Assembly: GCA_018260275.1 (NCBI GenBank)
Contig: JAGLBK010000007.1
Span: forward strand, 1 to 31,579
Origin: Deinococcus sp.
Lineage (GTDB): Bacteria; Deinococcota; Deinococci; Deinococcales; Deinococcaceae
Length of the DNA stretch: 31,579 nucleotides
Direction: 5' to 3'
Part shown: positions 1 through 8,112 of the stretch, piece after piece
Position numbering within the stretch: the first letter of the stretch is position 1
How the letters are laid out: each line of letters begins with the position of its first letter
The notes under the pieces: generated by a model
What the model was told of the DNA's origin: nothing
The model's database searches: none
What the model saw: the letters and a program-made list of their open reading frames with translations, nothing else
Translations under genes and position numbers: made by a program

Positions 1-217
1 GCAGCGACTCGCGCAAACTGGACGCAAACTGGTCCTGGCCGAGCGCCCCGAAAAAGGCGACCTGCCCCCCGGCGCGGCCACACGCCACCGCCTGATTCGC
101 GCCTTTGCCGCCCGGCGCGAGGCTGAAGCCCGGCCCCAGCACCGTTTCGCCGGGGGCGGGGATGTGCGGAACGCGGGTCACGAAATCGATATTGGCGCTG
201 CCAGCCACAAGAATCAT
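1..217 (-). CDS. rbsK: Ribokinase, N-terminal part (cut by window edge)
   Basis: First 72 residues of a PfkB-family sugar kinase; the rest lies beyond base 1. Visible are the start MILVAGSANIDFV, the GE turn (residues 23-24) and the substrate-binding motif PGGKGANQAVA near residues 35-45, which is characteristic of ribokinases (ATP-dependent phosphorylation of ribose or a related sugar in the cytosol). The ATG at 217 has AGGAGG seven bases upstream and overlaps the stop of the preceding FGGY kinase by 4 nt (ATGA), so it is the last visible gene of the sugar operon. Ribokinase is the best reading, but the catalytic GAGD region is not in the window, so substrate and integrity are unknown. Confidence 0.85.
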   Translation of the reverse strand, partial: MILVAGSANIDFVTRVPHIPAPGETVLGPGFSLAPGGKGANQAVACGRAGGQVAFFGALGQDQFASSLRESL

Positions 218-1695
218 GCGGAAGCCTCCTGGGGAATGAGGGGAGAATGCTGGGCGGCCCGGAAGCGCTGCCGGGCCTGCTCCAGATCGGGAGCGGCGTG
301 GTCCAGCGGCGTGCTGGGCGGCGCGAATCTCTCGACGACCTCCGCGACGTCGGTGGCCCACCCCGCGGCGACCGCGGCCAGCAGCGCAGCGCCGTGGGCC
401 GCTCCGGGCGCGTGGTCCGAGACTTGCACGGGTAGCCCGGTGGCCGCCGCGCACAGGCTCAGCCACAGCGCACTGCCCGCCCCGCCGCCGGTCGCCAGCA
501 GTTCCTGCACGCCGCACAGCGGTTTCATCACGTCGGCCACGTCGCCCAGCGACAGCGCCACGCCCTCTAGCAGTGAGCGCACCAGATGGCCGCGCCCGTG
601 CGCCAGCGCCAGCCCGCTCCACGCGCCGCGCAACTCCGGGTTCATGAACGGCGAGCGCTCCCCGGCGAGGTACGGCAAAAAGCTCAGGCCGTCGCTGCCG
701 TCCGGCACGGCTGCCGCTTCCTGCATCAGCTGCGCCAGCGGAATTTCGGGGGCCACGCGGTCTTTGAACCATTGCAGCGCCCCGCCCGCTGCCAGGGTCA
801 CGCCCAGCAGGTGAAAGCCGCCGTCGGCGTGCGCGAACAGGTGCACGCGGCCCTGTGGGTCGGGGGTCGGCCCGCTCAGCGGCGCGAAGATGACCCCGCT
901 GGTGCCCAGGCTCAGGCTGCCGCGTCCGGGGCGGCGGTGCGAGAGGCCCAGCGCGATACCCGCCGCCGCGTTGTCTCCGCCGCCCGCCACCACCGGCAGG
1001 CCCGTGGGCAGCCCGGTCTGCGCGGCGATGTCCGGCAGCAACCGGCCCGTGACGGCGTGCGAGGGCACCACGTCCGGAAACAGGGAACGCGGCAGCCCGG
1101 CGGCCCGCAGCAGATCTTCGTCCCAGTCGAGCGTCTGCAGGTTCAGCAGGCCCACGCCGCTGGCGTCCGAGGGTTCGGTGGCGGCCTGTCCGGTCAGCAG
1201 GTAGCCCAGGTAATCCTTGGGCAGCAGCGCCAGCCGTAGCGCCGCGAAGTTCTCCGGCTCGTGCTGGCGCAGCCACAGCAGCTTGGGCCACTGGAACCCG
1301 GCCACGGCGCGGTTGCCTATCCGGGCGATCAGCTCGTCGCGCGGCACCAGGCGCTCGATCTCGGCCACCTGCTCGCCGGTACGGGCATCGTTCCAGAGCA
1401 TGGCGGGCCGGATCACCTGCCCGGCGGCGTCCAGCGGCACCAGCCCATGCATCTGCCCCGAGAGGCCCAGTGCGACTGGGGTGAGCTGCCGGGCGGCCAG
1501 CTGTCCGGCCACGTCCTTCAGGGCCTGTAGTGCGGCTGCGGCCCAGTCGGCGGGGCGCTGCTCCGACCAGCCGGGCTGCGGGGTCAGCAGCGGGTAGCTG
1601 GCCCCGGCCTCGGCGCAGACCTGCCCCTCCCGGTTCAGCGCCAGCACCTTGACGCCGCTGGTGCCCAGGTCCACACCCAGCAGGACCCCGTTCAC
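214..1695 (-). CDS. xylB: FGGY-family sugar kinase, xylulokinase-like (copy 1)
   Basis: A 493-residue carbohydrate kinase of the FGGY family, cytosolic, expected to phosphorylate a ketose such as xylulose. Visible motifs are the N-terminal phosphate-binding GVDLGTSGVKV (residues 7-17), GLSGQMHGLV (77-86), LWNDART (100-106), the catalytic-Asp loop GGGDNAAAG (D241), and the C-terminal PYLAGERSPFMNP and ATGGGAGS motifs. GQMHG and the length match xylulokinases. The GTG start at 1695 is chosen because homology begins there and it overlaps the aldolase stop by 4 nt (GTGA). The open frame continues upstream, but only as a shadow of the aldolase gene. No strong Shine-Dalgarno is seen, so translation is probably coupled. 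The same operon encodes a second FGGY kinase. Confidence 0.92.
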   Translation of the reverse strand: MNGVLLGVDLGTSGVKVLALNREGQVCAEAGASYPLLTPQPGWSEQRPADWAAAALQALKDVAGQLAARQLTPVALGLSGQMHGLVPLDAAGQVIRPAMLWNDARTGEQVAEIERLVPRDELIARIGNRAVAGFQWPKLLWLRQHEPENFAALRLALLPKDYLGYLLTGQAATEPSDASGVGLLNLQTLDWDEDLLRAAGLPRSLFPDVVPSHAVTGRLLPDIAAQTGLPTGLPVVAGGGDNAAAGIALGLSHRRPGRGSLSLGTSGVIFAPLSGPTPDPQGRVHLFAHADGGFHLLGVTLAAGGALQWFKDRVAPEIPLAQLMQEAAAVPDGSDGLSFLPYLAGERSPFMNPELRGAWSGLALAHGRGHLVRSLLEGVALSLGDVADVMKPLCGVQELLATGGGAGSALWLSLCAAATGLPVQVSDHAPGAAHGAALLAAVAAGWATDVAEVVERFAPPSTPLDHAAPDLEQARQRFRAAQHSPLIPQEASA

Positions 1696-2450
1696 CGCTG
1701 GCCGCCGGTCACGGTCTGTAACTGCGCGATCATGCCGTGCATGTCGGCGCTCTGCCACACGTTGCGGCCCATCACCACGCCCCTGGCCCCGGCCTCGATC
1801 CCGTGGCGGATTCGGTCCATGAGTTGCGTGCGGTCGTCGGTCTTGGCGCCGCCCAGGAACACGGTGGGCACGCCCCAGCGCAGAATTTTCGCCAGGGCCC
1901 GTGGGCCGACCGCCGGAATTTTGAGGATGTCCGCGCCGTATTCCCAGGCGATGCGGGCGGCGTGCACGATCACCTCGTCGTGTTCGTCGGGAGACAGGGC
2001 CGGGCCGAACCACAGCGGTTCGAGCATCAGCGGCAGCCCGGCGGCGTAGGATTCCTCGGCGGCCTGCTGGGCGCGGCAGACGGTCAGAATCCCGCCGATG
2101 TGCTCCGGCGTGCCGGGTCTGTTGCCCCAGTACTGGTCGTCGGCGGTCAGCGTCAGGCTCATGCCTGCGCTACGGCACTGGCCCGCCAGCGTTTTCGCCA
2201 TGCCTGCGCTCATCAGCGTGCCGTCCACCCTGGCTTCAGCCAGCTGCCCGAGCAGCTTCGCGGGGTCTTCCAGCCCGGCAATCGCGCCGAGCGACAGGCC
2301 GTGGTCCATCGGGATGATGAGCGCGGCGCGGCCTGACGGCAGCACGCGCTCCAGGCGGGCTTTGCGGTGCTGGTCGAGCGTGGTCTGATTGGAGGCGGCG
2401 GGGTCAGGATGAGTCTGAGTGCTGGTCGTGCTGGTCTGGTGCTGCGTCAT
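1692..2450 (-). CDS. Class I aldolase, DhnA/FbaB/LsrF type
   Basis: A 252-residue TIM-barrel aldolase of the DhnA (archaeal-type class I fructose-bisphosphate aldolase/LsrF) family. Features seen are IPMDHGLSLG with D49-H50, the probable Schiff-base lysine K177 in GADILKIP, and the phosphate-binding GARGVVMGRNVWQ (residues 221-233). It is expected to cleave or transfer a phosphorylated ketose in the cytosol. Residues 1-26 are a polar Ser/Thr/Gln tail before the conserved fold. The ATG at 2450 has AGGAGG seven bases upstream and overlaps the deoR stop by 4 nt (ATGA); the longer open frame upstream is shadow. Its place between a DeoR regulator and a xylulokinase-like gene argues for a dedicated sugar-catabolic role, but the substrate cannot be read from sequence. 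Confidence 0.88.
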   Translation of the reverse strand: MTQHQTSTTSTQTHPDPAASNQTTLDQHRKARLERVLPSGRAALIIPMDHGLSLGAIAGLEDPAKLLGQLAEARVDGTLMSAGMAKTLAGQCRSAGMSLTLTADDQYWGNRPGTPEHIGGILTVCRAQQAAEESYAAGLPLMLEPLWFGPALSPDEHDEVIVHAARIAWEYGADILKIPAVGPRALAKILRWGVPTVFLGGAKTDDRTQLMDRIRHGIEAGARGVVMGRNVWQSADMHGMIAQLQTVTGGQR

Positions 2451-3268
2451 AGGAAAACCTCCTGGGCAAGGGAAACGGGAACGTGGTGGGCGGCGGCGTG
2501 CTGCTGGGCGTTTTGAGGGAGTCCGGCGTCGCTGATCCAGCCCTGCACCGCGCTCAGCGGCAGCACGGGGGCCAGCGCCCGCACGGGCCATTTGTGCCGG
2601 TCGGCGATCAGGACGGTGCGGGCCGAGCGTTCATGCACCGCCTGCTTGAGTTCGGCTTCGGGCACGTTGGTGTTGGTCAGTCCGGCGACCGGATCGACGC
2701 CGCAGGTGCCCATGAAAAACAGGTCGTAATTCAGTTCGCGCAGCTGCCGCAGGGCGGTGGCCGAGGCCGTGCCAGCCGTGTTTTCCAGCACTTCCCCCCC
2801 GATCATGATGACCCGCTGCGTCCGGGGCAGGGCGAACAGGCAGGCGACGTTCAGCGCGTGGGTCACCACCGTGAAGCTGTGCCGGGCCGCCTGGGCGTGC
2901 AGGGCGCGGGCCACCGCCATAGCGGTCGTGCCGCTGTCGAGGTAAACCGTCATGCCGGGTTCGACCAGCCGGGCCGCCGCCGCGCCGATGGCGCGTTTCT
3001 GGGCGGCGGCCTTCTCATCGCGGGTCAGGTAGGGTTGCTCGTCGCTCAGCAGCACATGGTTACTCGGCACGTCGCTCCTCAGCACCGCGCCCCCATGCAC
3101 CCGCTGAAGCAGCCCCTGCCGTTCCAGGGTTTCCAGGTCGCGCCGGATGGTCATGGTGCTGGTGCCGAAGCGCTGGGCCAGGGCGCGGGTGGTGCACCCC
3201 GAGCTTTCGCGCACCTGCTGGTAGATCTGCTGCTGGCGCTGCCGGGCCAGCGGAAGGTCGTGGGTCAT
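2447..3268 (-). CDS. DeoR-family transcriptional regulator
   Basis: A 273-residue sugar-responsive regulator. The N-terminal DeoR winged helix-turn-helix is clear at residues 27-60 (TRALAQRFGTSTMTIRRDLE, then the LQRVHGGA wing). The rest is a DeoRC sensor domain related to ribose-5-phosphate isomerase, with the YLDSGTTAMAVA loop and a late ADRHKW motif. DeoR regulators usually repress their operon and are released by a phosphorylated sugar. It lies within the operon, so autoregulation is likely. The best candidate operator is the phased GAAC array upstream of rbsB (10866-10897). The ATG at 3268 has GGAGG seven bases upstream and a 4-nt ATGA overlap with manA; the open frame upstream of it is shadow. 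Confidence 0.92.
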   Translation of the reverse strand: MTHDLPLARQRQQQIYQQVRESSGCTTRALAQRFGTSTMTIRRDLETLERQGLLQRVHGGAVLRSDVPSNHVLLSDEQPYLTRDEKAAAQKRAIGAAAARLVEPGMTVYLDSGTTAMAVARALHAQAARHSFTVVTHALNVACLFALPRTQRVIMIGGEVLENTAGTASATALRQLRELNYDLFFMGTCGVDPVAGLTNTNVPEAELKQAVHERSARTVLIADRHKWPVRALAPVLPLSAVQGWISDAGLPQNAQQHAAAHHVPVSLAQEVFL

Positions 3269-4374
3269 GTCGGGGCCTCCGGCAAGCCGACCTCGCCCAG
3301 CGCACTGATTTCGGCGTCGCTGTGCCCGACCTGCCGCAGTTCGGCGACCAGTGTCTGACGGTCGGGCACGTAGGACAGCAGCGCTTCCCCCGCCTCCCCT
3401 CTCACTGACAGCCGCGCCCCGGCCAGTGCAGCGGGCAGCAGCAGCGTTTCCCCGGCTCCCAGCGCGTAGTCCTGTCCGGCGGCGTGCAGCGTCAGCGGGG
3501 TCAGGGCGCTGACGATCTGCGCCGTACCGAAAGACCAGCGGTAGCTCCCGGTGACCCTGAGGCGTTCCAGCGCAAAGTACGGCCCCAGCGCACACAGGCG
3601 GCGCTCGGCTCCGGCAGCGGGCAGGATCAGGCCGGGCTGGGGCCGGGGCAGCGGTTCCCAGACCAGGTCGTCCAGCACGGCTTCGATGTTGGCGTCCCAG
3701 GTCGCCGGGTCGTAGGGCTGGCCGTAGAGGTCCTCGGGCATGGCGCTGACGCCCAGGTCGCTGGTCTGCTGAATCTCGTAGACCAGCGCGTCCGGCCCGA
3801 AGCTGTGCAGCACGCCGCCCGGCACGTACACCGTGTCGCCGGACCGGATGGGATGGCGCGGCATCACGTCGTCGTAGCGGCCTTCGCGCAGGGCTGTCCG
3901 CAGCTGCTCGGGGGTGGTTCCCGGCCTGATTCCGGCCAGAATCGTCGCCCCCGGCGCGGCCCAGACGATGTGCCACGCCTCGGTCTTGCCGTTCGCCTGG
4001 CCGTACTTGCGCCGGGCAGTGGCGTCGTTGGCATGCAGGTGGACCGGCAGGCGGTGCGAGGCGTCCAGAAACTTGGCGAGCAGCGGAAAGTACGGTCCCG
4101 TGAACCCCGGCCCGACCAGTTCTGCCGGAAACTGCGTCACCAGGTCGCGTAGCGTTCCGCCCTGGCCAGGGCCTTCCAGCACCGTCGCCGAGTCTTCGGG
4201 CGGGCCGTAGTCGCTGACTTCCCAGGTTTCGGCCCATTTCTGGGCAGCGTGGCCTGTCTGGGCGTCCCGTTTGCCCAGCCGTTCACGAATCAGGTTGTCC
4301 CCGAAGGCGTAACCACGCGTGGGAAAAGTCAGGCGCAGCGGTGTCCAGGCGGCAGCAACTTGAGGCTCGGTCAT
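3265..4374 (-). CDS. manA: Class I mannose-6-phosphate isomerase-like cupin
   Basis: A 369-residue member of the type I phosphomannose isomerase family, a zinc enzyme that interconverts mannose-6-phosphate and fructose-6-phosphate. Probable metal ligands are H112 and H114 in PVHLHAND, E132 in KTEAW and H190 in PGGVLHSFG. The ATG at 4374 has AAGGAG seven to eight bases upstream and overlaps the PfkB stop by 4 nt (ATGA). It is the only isomerase in the operon, so its real substrate may be another phosphosugar. Because the PfkB frame is broken upstream, ribosomes on that gene stop at 4414 instead of at the overlap. Coupling to manA may be reduced, and its own ribosome site would carry initiation. 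Confidence 0.88.
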   Translation of the reverse strand: MTEPQVAAAWTPLRLTFPTRGYAFGDNLIRERLGKRDAQTGHAAQKWAETWEVSDYGPPEDSATVLEGPGQGGTLRDLVTQFPAELVGPGFTGPYFPLLAKFLDASHRLPVHLHANDATARRKYGQANGKTEAWHIVWAAPGATILAGIRPGTTPEQLRTALREGRYDDVMPRHPIRSGDTVYVPGGVLHSFGPDALVYEIQQTSDLGVSAMPEDLYGQPYDPATWDANIEAVLDDLVWEPLPRPQPGLILPAAGAERRLCALGPYFALERLRVTGSYRWSFGTAQIVSALTPLTLHAAGQDYALGAGETLLLPAALAGARLSVRGEAGEALLSYVPDRQTLVAELRQVGHSDAEISALGEVGLPEAPT

Positions 4375-5424
4375 ATGGAATCTCCTTGGCGGTCAGCGTC
4401 GGCCAGGGGCAGGTCACGGGCCAGTGCCCAGGTGTCGTCGAACGTGCTCAGGCCCCGGCAGCCGCCGACCACGCTGGCGCACAGGCCCCCCGCCGCGTTG
4501 CCCAGCCGCGCGGCGTCGGGCCAGGGCAGGCCGCGCAGGTACGCCGCCAGAAACCCGGCGATAAAGGCGTCGCCTGCCCCGGTGCCGTCCACGGCGACGA
4601 CGCTGGGCGCGGCCATCCGCACCGGGGGCTGCCCCCGCGCCTGCACGTAGGAACCGGGCTACCACGACGAAATGGGCATCCTCCTGCAGCTGCCCCCGCG
4701 CCTGCACGTAGGAACCGTGTTTGCCCATCTTGAGGGCCACCGCCTGCCGGACGCCCAGGGCGAACAGGGCGTCGGCCACCTGCTCGGGGGCGTCTTTGCC
4801 GGTGATGCCGCGTGCTTCGGCCAGACTGGGGCAAAAGAGGTCGGTGTGGGGCAGCGCCGCCCGGATCGCCTGCCACTGGCCGCTGGCGTCCCACACGCAG
4901 TCGAGCGAGGTGGTTAGGCCCAGGGCACTGGCGCGGGCGAACAGTTCCGGCAGCTGCGGCTCTAGCCCCGGCAGGATATGAAACCCGGCGACGTGCAGCA
5001 CCTGCGCCCCCCGCGCTTGCCAGTCCTCCAGCGCAAAATCCCCGGCGCATACGGCGGCGTCTGCGCCCAGCGAGTGCAGGAAAGTGCGCTCGCCGTCGGC
5101 GTCCACCTGCACGATGGTGGCGCTGCTGGGGTGATCGGCGTCGCGCTTGACGCCTTGCACGTCTACCCCCAGGCGGGTCAGTTCGTTGACCATAAACTCG
5201 CCGAAGCTGTCCTGCCCGACCCGCCCGGCCACACCGACGCGGTGGCCCAGCCGCACCAGCTGCGCCCCGGTGTTGGCCGCCGAGCCGCCCAGCTGGAGGC
5301 TGATTTCCTTGACCAGTCCCAGCTGTCCGCGCTCCGGCCACCGTTCCACCGGGCGGGCCACGCAGTCGGCGATGATGATGCCCGCACAGACGATTTCGAG
5401 GTTCCGGCCTGCCTGAACGGTCAT
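4371..5424 (-). pseudogene. PfkB-family sugar kinase, frameshifted by a 61-bp insertion
   Basis: A PfkB/ribokinase-family kinase split between two frames. The N-terminal part (from the ATG at 5424) shows LQLGGSAANTGAQLVRLG (residues 43-60), the PfkB substrate signature, and runs to KMGKHGSYVQARGQ (residues 232-245). It then goes out of frame and stops at 4414. The C-terminal part lies in another frame, ends at 4371, and holds the catalytic/anion-hole motif VDGTGAGDAF. Between them is a 61-bp insertion bounded by 29-bp direct repeats. Removing it joins GSYVQARGQ directly to PPVRMAAPSVVAVD and gives 331 codons, the normal family length. The start overlaps the FGGY stop by 4 nt and the end overlaps manA by 4 nt. 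This is a recent inactivation, a reversible switch or an assembly error; as written the product lacks its catalytic Asp. Confidence 0.85.
4628..4717. repeat. 29-bp direct repeat pair inside the PfkB gene
   Basis: Two identical 29-bp copies lie at 4628-4656 and 4689-4717, offset by 61 bp with 32 bp between them. On the coding strand each copy covers the codons for GSYVQARGQ. An offset of 61 is 3x20+1, so the insertion shifts the frame by one. Loss of one copy plus the spacer restores the kinase. Confidence 0.95.
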
Positions 5425-6860
5425 GGGGCCGCCTGCCACCAGGGTTGCAGGGCCTGTTGCAATTTCTTCCAGTGCCCGAAGCGTTCCTGGGTCGCGGCCC
5501 TCTCCATGCCCGGCTCGACGGCGGGTGGGGCTTCCGGCGGCCTGAAATCGGGCGCGGTTTGCCACCCGCTTGCCCCGGTCGCCTGCCTCGCCAGCAGCGC
5601 GGCGCCCAGTGGCGAGGCCTCGGTCACGGCGCTGGGGTACAGCGGGCGGTCCAGCGCGTCGGCCAGCAGCTGTTGCCACTGCGGTTGCCGGGTGCCGCCG
5701 CCTGCCAGCCGCAGGCCCTGAACCGGGCCGTGGGCTTCTTCCAGCGTGTCCAGCCCGTCCCGCAGCGCAAAGGCCACCCCTTCGAGCGCCGCCCGCATCA
5801 GTTGCCCGCGCGACTGTCCCAGGCGCAGGCCGCTCCAGCTGCCACAGGCCGAGGAGTCCATCAGCGGGGTGCGTTCGCCGGTCAGGTAGGGCAAAAAGGC
5901 CAGCCCCGGCGCGGGCGGCCCGCCGAAGGCTTCGCGGTAGGCGCCGTCCCAGTCGAGGCCCAGCAGTTCACGTACCCATTCCAGGGCCAGCCCGGCATTC
6001 TGAATGGCGGCCAGGGCGTACCAGTCGGGGCCAGCGGCGCGGTAGAGCTGCAACGCCGGGTGAGGGTCGGGTTGCGCCAGCCGCCGCACGATCTGCGCCG
6101 CGCTGCCCACCGTGACCTGTCCCTGGCCCACATTCAGCCCACTGCCCAGCAGTGAGGCCGCCGTGTCGCCTGCCCCGCACGCCAGCGGGATTCCGGCGGG
6201 CAGGCCCAGTTGTGCCGCCGCTTCCGGCGAAAGGTGCCCGGTTACGCCGCTCGAGGGCAGCACGCGGGGAAGCAGCTCGGCGTTCAGGCCCAGCGCCCGT
6301 GTGAGGGGCAGGTGCCACTGCCCGTCGGGTGTCGAGAGCAGCGTCCCCGACACGTCCGAGGGATCGGTGGCGGGCGCGGCCCCCAGCCGGGAACGCAGCC
6401 AGTCCTTGGGCAGCAGCGCGTGGCGGGCGCGGGCGTACAGCTGCGGCTCGTGGCGGCTGACCCACCACAGGCTGGGGCCGAACATGCCCGGCGTGACTGG
6501 GTTGGCGAGTGGCGGCGTGACCTGCCCGGCCAGCTGCGTAAACGCGCTCAGGTCGCCAGCGGTGCGGGCGTCCAGCCACAGGATCGCCGGGCGCAGCGGG
6601 GTCAGCTGCTCGTCGGTCAGCACCAGCCCGTGCATCTGCCCCGAAAAGCCCACGGCGCGGGCCTGAAGGCGCAGGTCGGCGGGCAGTTCCTGGCAGGCCA
6701 GCCGGGCCGCTTCCCACCAGTCCTCGGGGCGGCTTTCGGCCCAGGTCGGCTGCGGGTGCTGCACGCTGTAGGGCGCGGAGGCGCGGGCCTGAATGACGCC
6801 GTATTCGTCGACCAGTACCGCTTTCAAACTTCCGGTGCCAAGATCAAGTCCCAGATACAT
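5421..6860 (-). CDS. FGGY-family sugar kinase, xylulokinase-like (copy 2)
   Basis: A 479-residue cytosolic carbohydrate kinase with both FGGY domains: GLDLGTGSLKAV (residues 4-15), GFSGQMHGLVL (71-81), LWLDART (94-100), the catalytic loop GAGDTAAS (D232), PYLTGERTPLMD and RLAGGGTRQPQW. It resembles xylulokinases but is clearly divergent from the second FGGY kinase of the operon (214-1695), so the two probably act on different sugars. The ATG at 6860 has AGGAG six bases upstream. It is the first catabolic gene after the transporter, separated from rbsC by 87 bases that contain a terminator-like hairpin. Its stop overlaps the PfkB start by 4 nt (ATGA). The exact substrate is not determinable. 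Confidence 0.9.
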   Translation of the reverse strand: MYLGLDLGTGSLKAVLVDEYGVIQARASAPYSVQHPQPTWAESRPEDWWEAARLACQELPADLRLQARAVGFSGQMHGLVLTDEQLTPLRPAILWLDARTAGDLSAFTQLAGQVTPPLANPVTPGMFGPSLWWVSRHEPQLYARARHALLPKDWLRSRLGAAPATDPSDVSGTLLSTPDGQWHLPLTRALGLNAELLPRVLPSSGVTGHLSPEAAAQLGLPAGIPLACGAGDTAASLLGSGLNVGQGQVTVGSAAQIVRRLAQPDPHPALQLYRAAGPDWYALAAIQNAGLALEWVRELLGLDWDGAYREAFGGPPAPGLAFLPYLTGERTPLMDSSACGSWSGLRLGQSRGQLMRAALEGVAFALRDGLDTLEEAHGPVQGLRLAGGGTRQPQWQQLLADALDRPLYPSAVTEASPLGAALLARQATGASGWQTAPDFRPPEAPPAVEPGMERAATQERFGHWKKLQQALQPWWQAAP

Positions 6861-6883
6861 GTGGTCTCCTTAGGGAAAAGGGT

Positions 6884-6935
6884 GAAAAAGAGGGGGGCTG
6901 GACACCGGGACGGTCTGCCCGGATAGCCAGCCCCC
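6884..6935 (-). terminator. Intercistronic terminator/attenuator after rbsC
   Basis: On the minus strand GGGGGCTGG (6935-6927) pairs perfectly with CCAGCCCCC (6901-6893). An inner CCGGG/CCCGG stem lies in the loop, and CTCTTTTTC follows directly (6892-6884). This is the form of a Rho-independent terminator. It sits between rbsC and the downstream FGGY kinase of the same operon, so it may be leaky and lower expression of the catabolic genes. Confidence 0.65.
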
Positions 6936-6947
6936 ACGCGGCGCTGC

Positions 6948-7946
6948 TCAGTGCGCGGTCTGGCCCCGGCTGCGCAGGCGGTCGATCAGCACGGCCACGA
7001 TAATCACGATGCCCTTGACGACCAACTGCCAGAAGAAAGACACGTTCATCAGCGTCAGGCCGTTGTTCAGCATGGCGATGATCAGTGCGCCGATCAGCGT
7101 GCCCCAGATGCTGCCCACGCCCCCCGACAGGCTGGTGCCGCCCAGCACGACGGCGGCGATGGCGTCGAGTTCGTAGCCCTGCCCCAGCAGACCGTTGGCG
7201 CTGTAGAGGCGGCTGGCGCTCATGACCCCGCCCAGCCCCGAATACAGGCCGTTGAGGGCGTACACGAACATCAGCACCTTCGCCACCCGGATACCGGTCA
7301 GGCGGGCGGCCTGCGGGTTGCCCCCGACCGCGTAGACGTGCGTGCCCAGCACCGTGAAGCGCAGAATGAACCAGCTGACCAGAATGACCAGGAAGGCGAT
7401 GATGATCAGCCACGGCACGCCCAGCACCGCCCCGTTGCCGATCCAGGCCCAGGGCAGCGAACTGTTGATGACGGTGGTGCCGTTGGCGAGCAGATACGCC
7501 AGCCCGCGTAGCGCCGTGTAGGTGCCCAGCGTCACGATGAAGGGCGGCAGGCCCAGGTATGCCACCAGCGTGCCGTTGAGCATCCCCAGCACCAGCCCCG
7601 CCAGCAGGCCGATCGGAATAGCCGCCCACGACAGCGACGGGTCAAGTGACAGCGACAGCGCGGCCACGGCGGTCGCGCCCAGGATCGACCCCACCGACAG
7701 GTCGATGCCGCCTGTCAGGATCACGAAGGTCATTCCAGCGGCCAGCACGATATTGATGGCCGCCTGCCGCAGGATGTTCAGCAGGTTGTCGCTGTGCAGG
7801 AAGTTGGGGGTCAGCACCGAGAACAGCACCCCGATCAGAATCAGGATGGGCAGGATGCCGAGGCTCTGAACCAGCTGGCGGCGGCGCTGCGCCTGGTCGT
7901 CGGCGGTGGCGGCGGGCGGCGGGGAAGGGGGTGAGGCTTGGGTCAT
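6948..7946 (-). CDS. rbsC: Ribose-type sugar ABC transporter permease
   Basis: A 332-residue inner-membrane permease of the RbsC/AraH/XylH family. It has a cytosolic polar N-terminus (residues 1-27) and then about eight to ten hydrophobic segments. The family motifs AGMTFVILTGGIDLSVGS (residues 69-86), TLGTYTALRGLAYLLANG and AVVLGGTSLSGGVGSIWGTL are clear. It forms the channel for the sugar delivered by RbsB and energised by RbsA. There is a single permease gene, so a homodimer is expected. The ATG at 7946 has GGAG six bases upstream. The 166-bp gap to rbsA contains a palindromic extragenic repeat. Confidence 0.95.
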   Translation of the reverse strand: MTQASPPSPPPAATADDQAQRRRQLVQSLGILPILILIGVLFSVLTPNFLHSDNLLNILRQAAINIVLAAGMTFVILTGGIDLSVGSILGATAVAALSLSLDPSLSWAAIPIGLLAGLVLGMLNGTLVAYLGLPPFIVTLGTYTALRGLAYLLANGTTVINSSLPWAWIGNGAVLGVPWLIIIAFLVILVSWFILRFTVLGTHVYAVGGNPQAARLTGIRVAKVLMFVYALNGLYSGLGGVMSASRLYSANGLLGQGYELDAIAAVVLGGTSLSGGVGSIWGTLIGALIIAMLNNGLTLMNVSFFWQLVVKGIVIIVAVLIDRLRSRGQTAH

Positions 7947-7995
7947 GTTGGCTCCAGTCAGGGGATTTTGGGAATGAACAACTTATCCTTTGTGC

Positions 7996-8070
7996 CCTCG
8001 CCCCTTGTGGGAGACTCGCAGAGCTGCGAAGCAGAGGGAGGGAGCTGCGTAGCGGCGGGAGGGTGAGGGG
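7996..8070. repeat. Palindromic extragenic repeat between rbsA and rbsC
   Basis: The outer arms CCCTCGCCC (7996-8004) and GGGTGAGGG (8061-8069) are complementary except for one base. Inside is the perfect palindrome TCGCAGAGCTGCGA (8017-8030). The interior core recurs at 13243-13266 and 14982-15000. It lies between two co-transcribed transporter genes and could act as an mRNA processing or stability element. Confidence 0.75.
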
Positions 8071-8112
8071 GAAACGCCAGAAACTCGAAATCTATCTCCT
8101 TACCCTTGGTTT

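Noticed and set aside
2447..5424. Sulfoquinovose degradation module
   Set aside because: PfkB kinase, class I aldolase and DeoR regulator match in type, but there is no sulfoquinovosidase, isomerase of that route or sulfolactaldehyde reductase.
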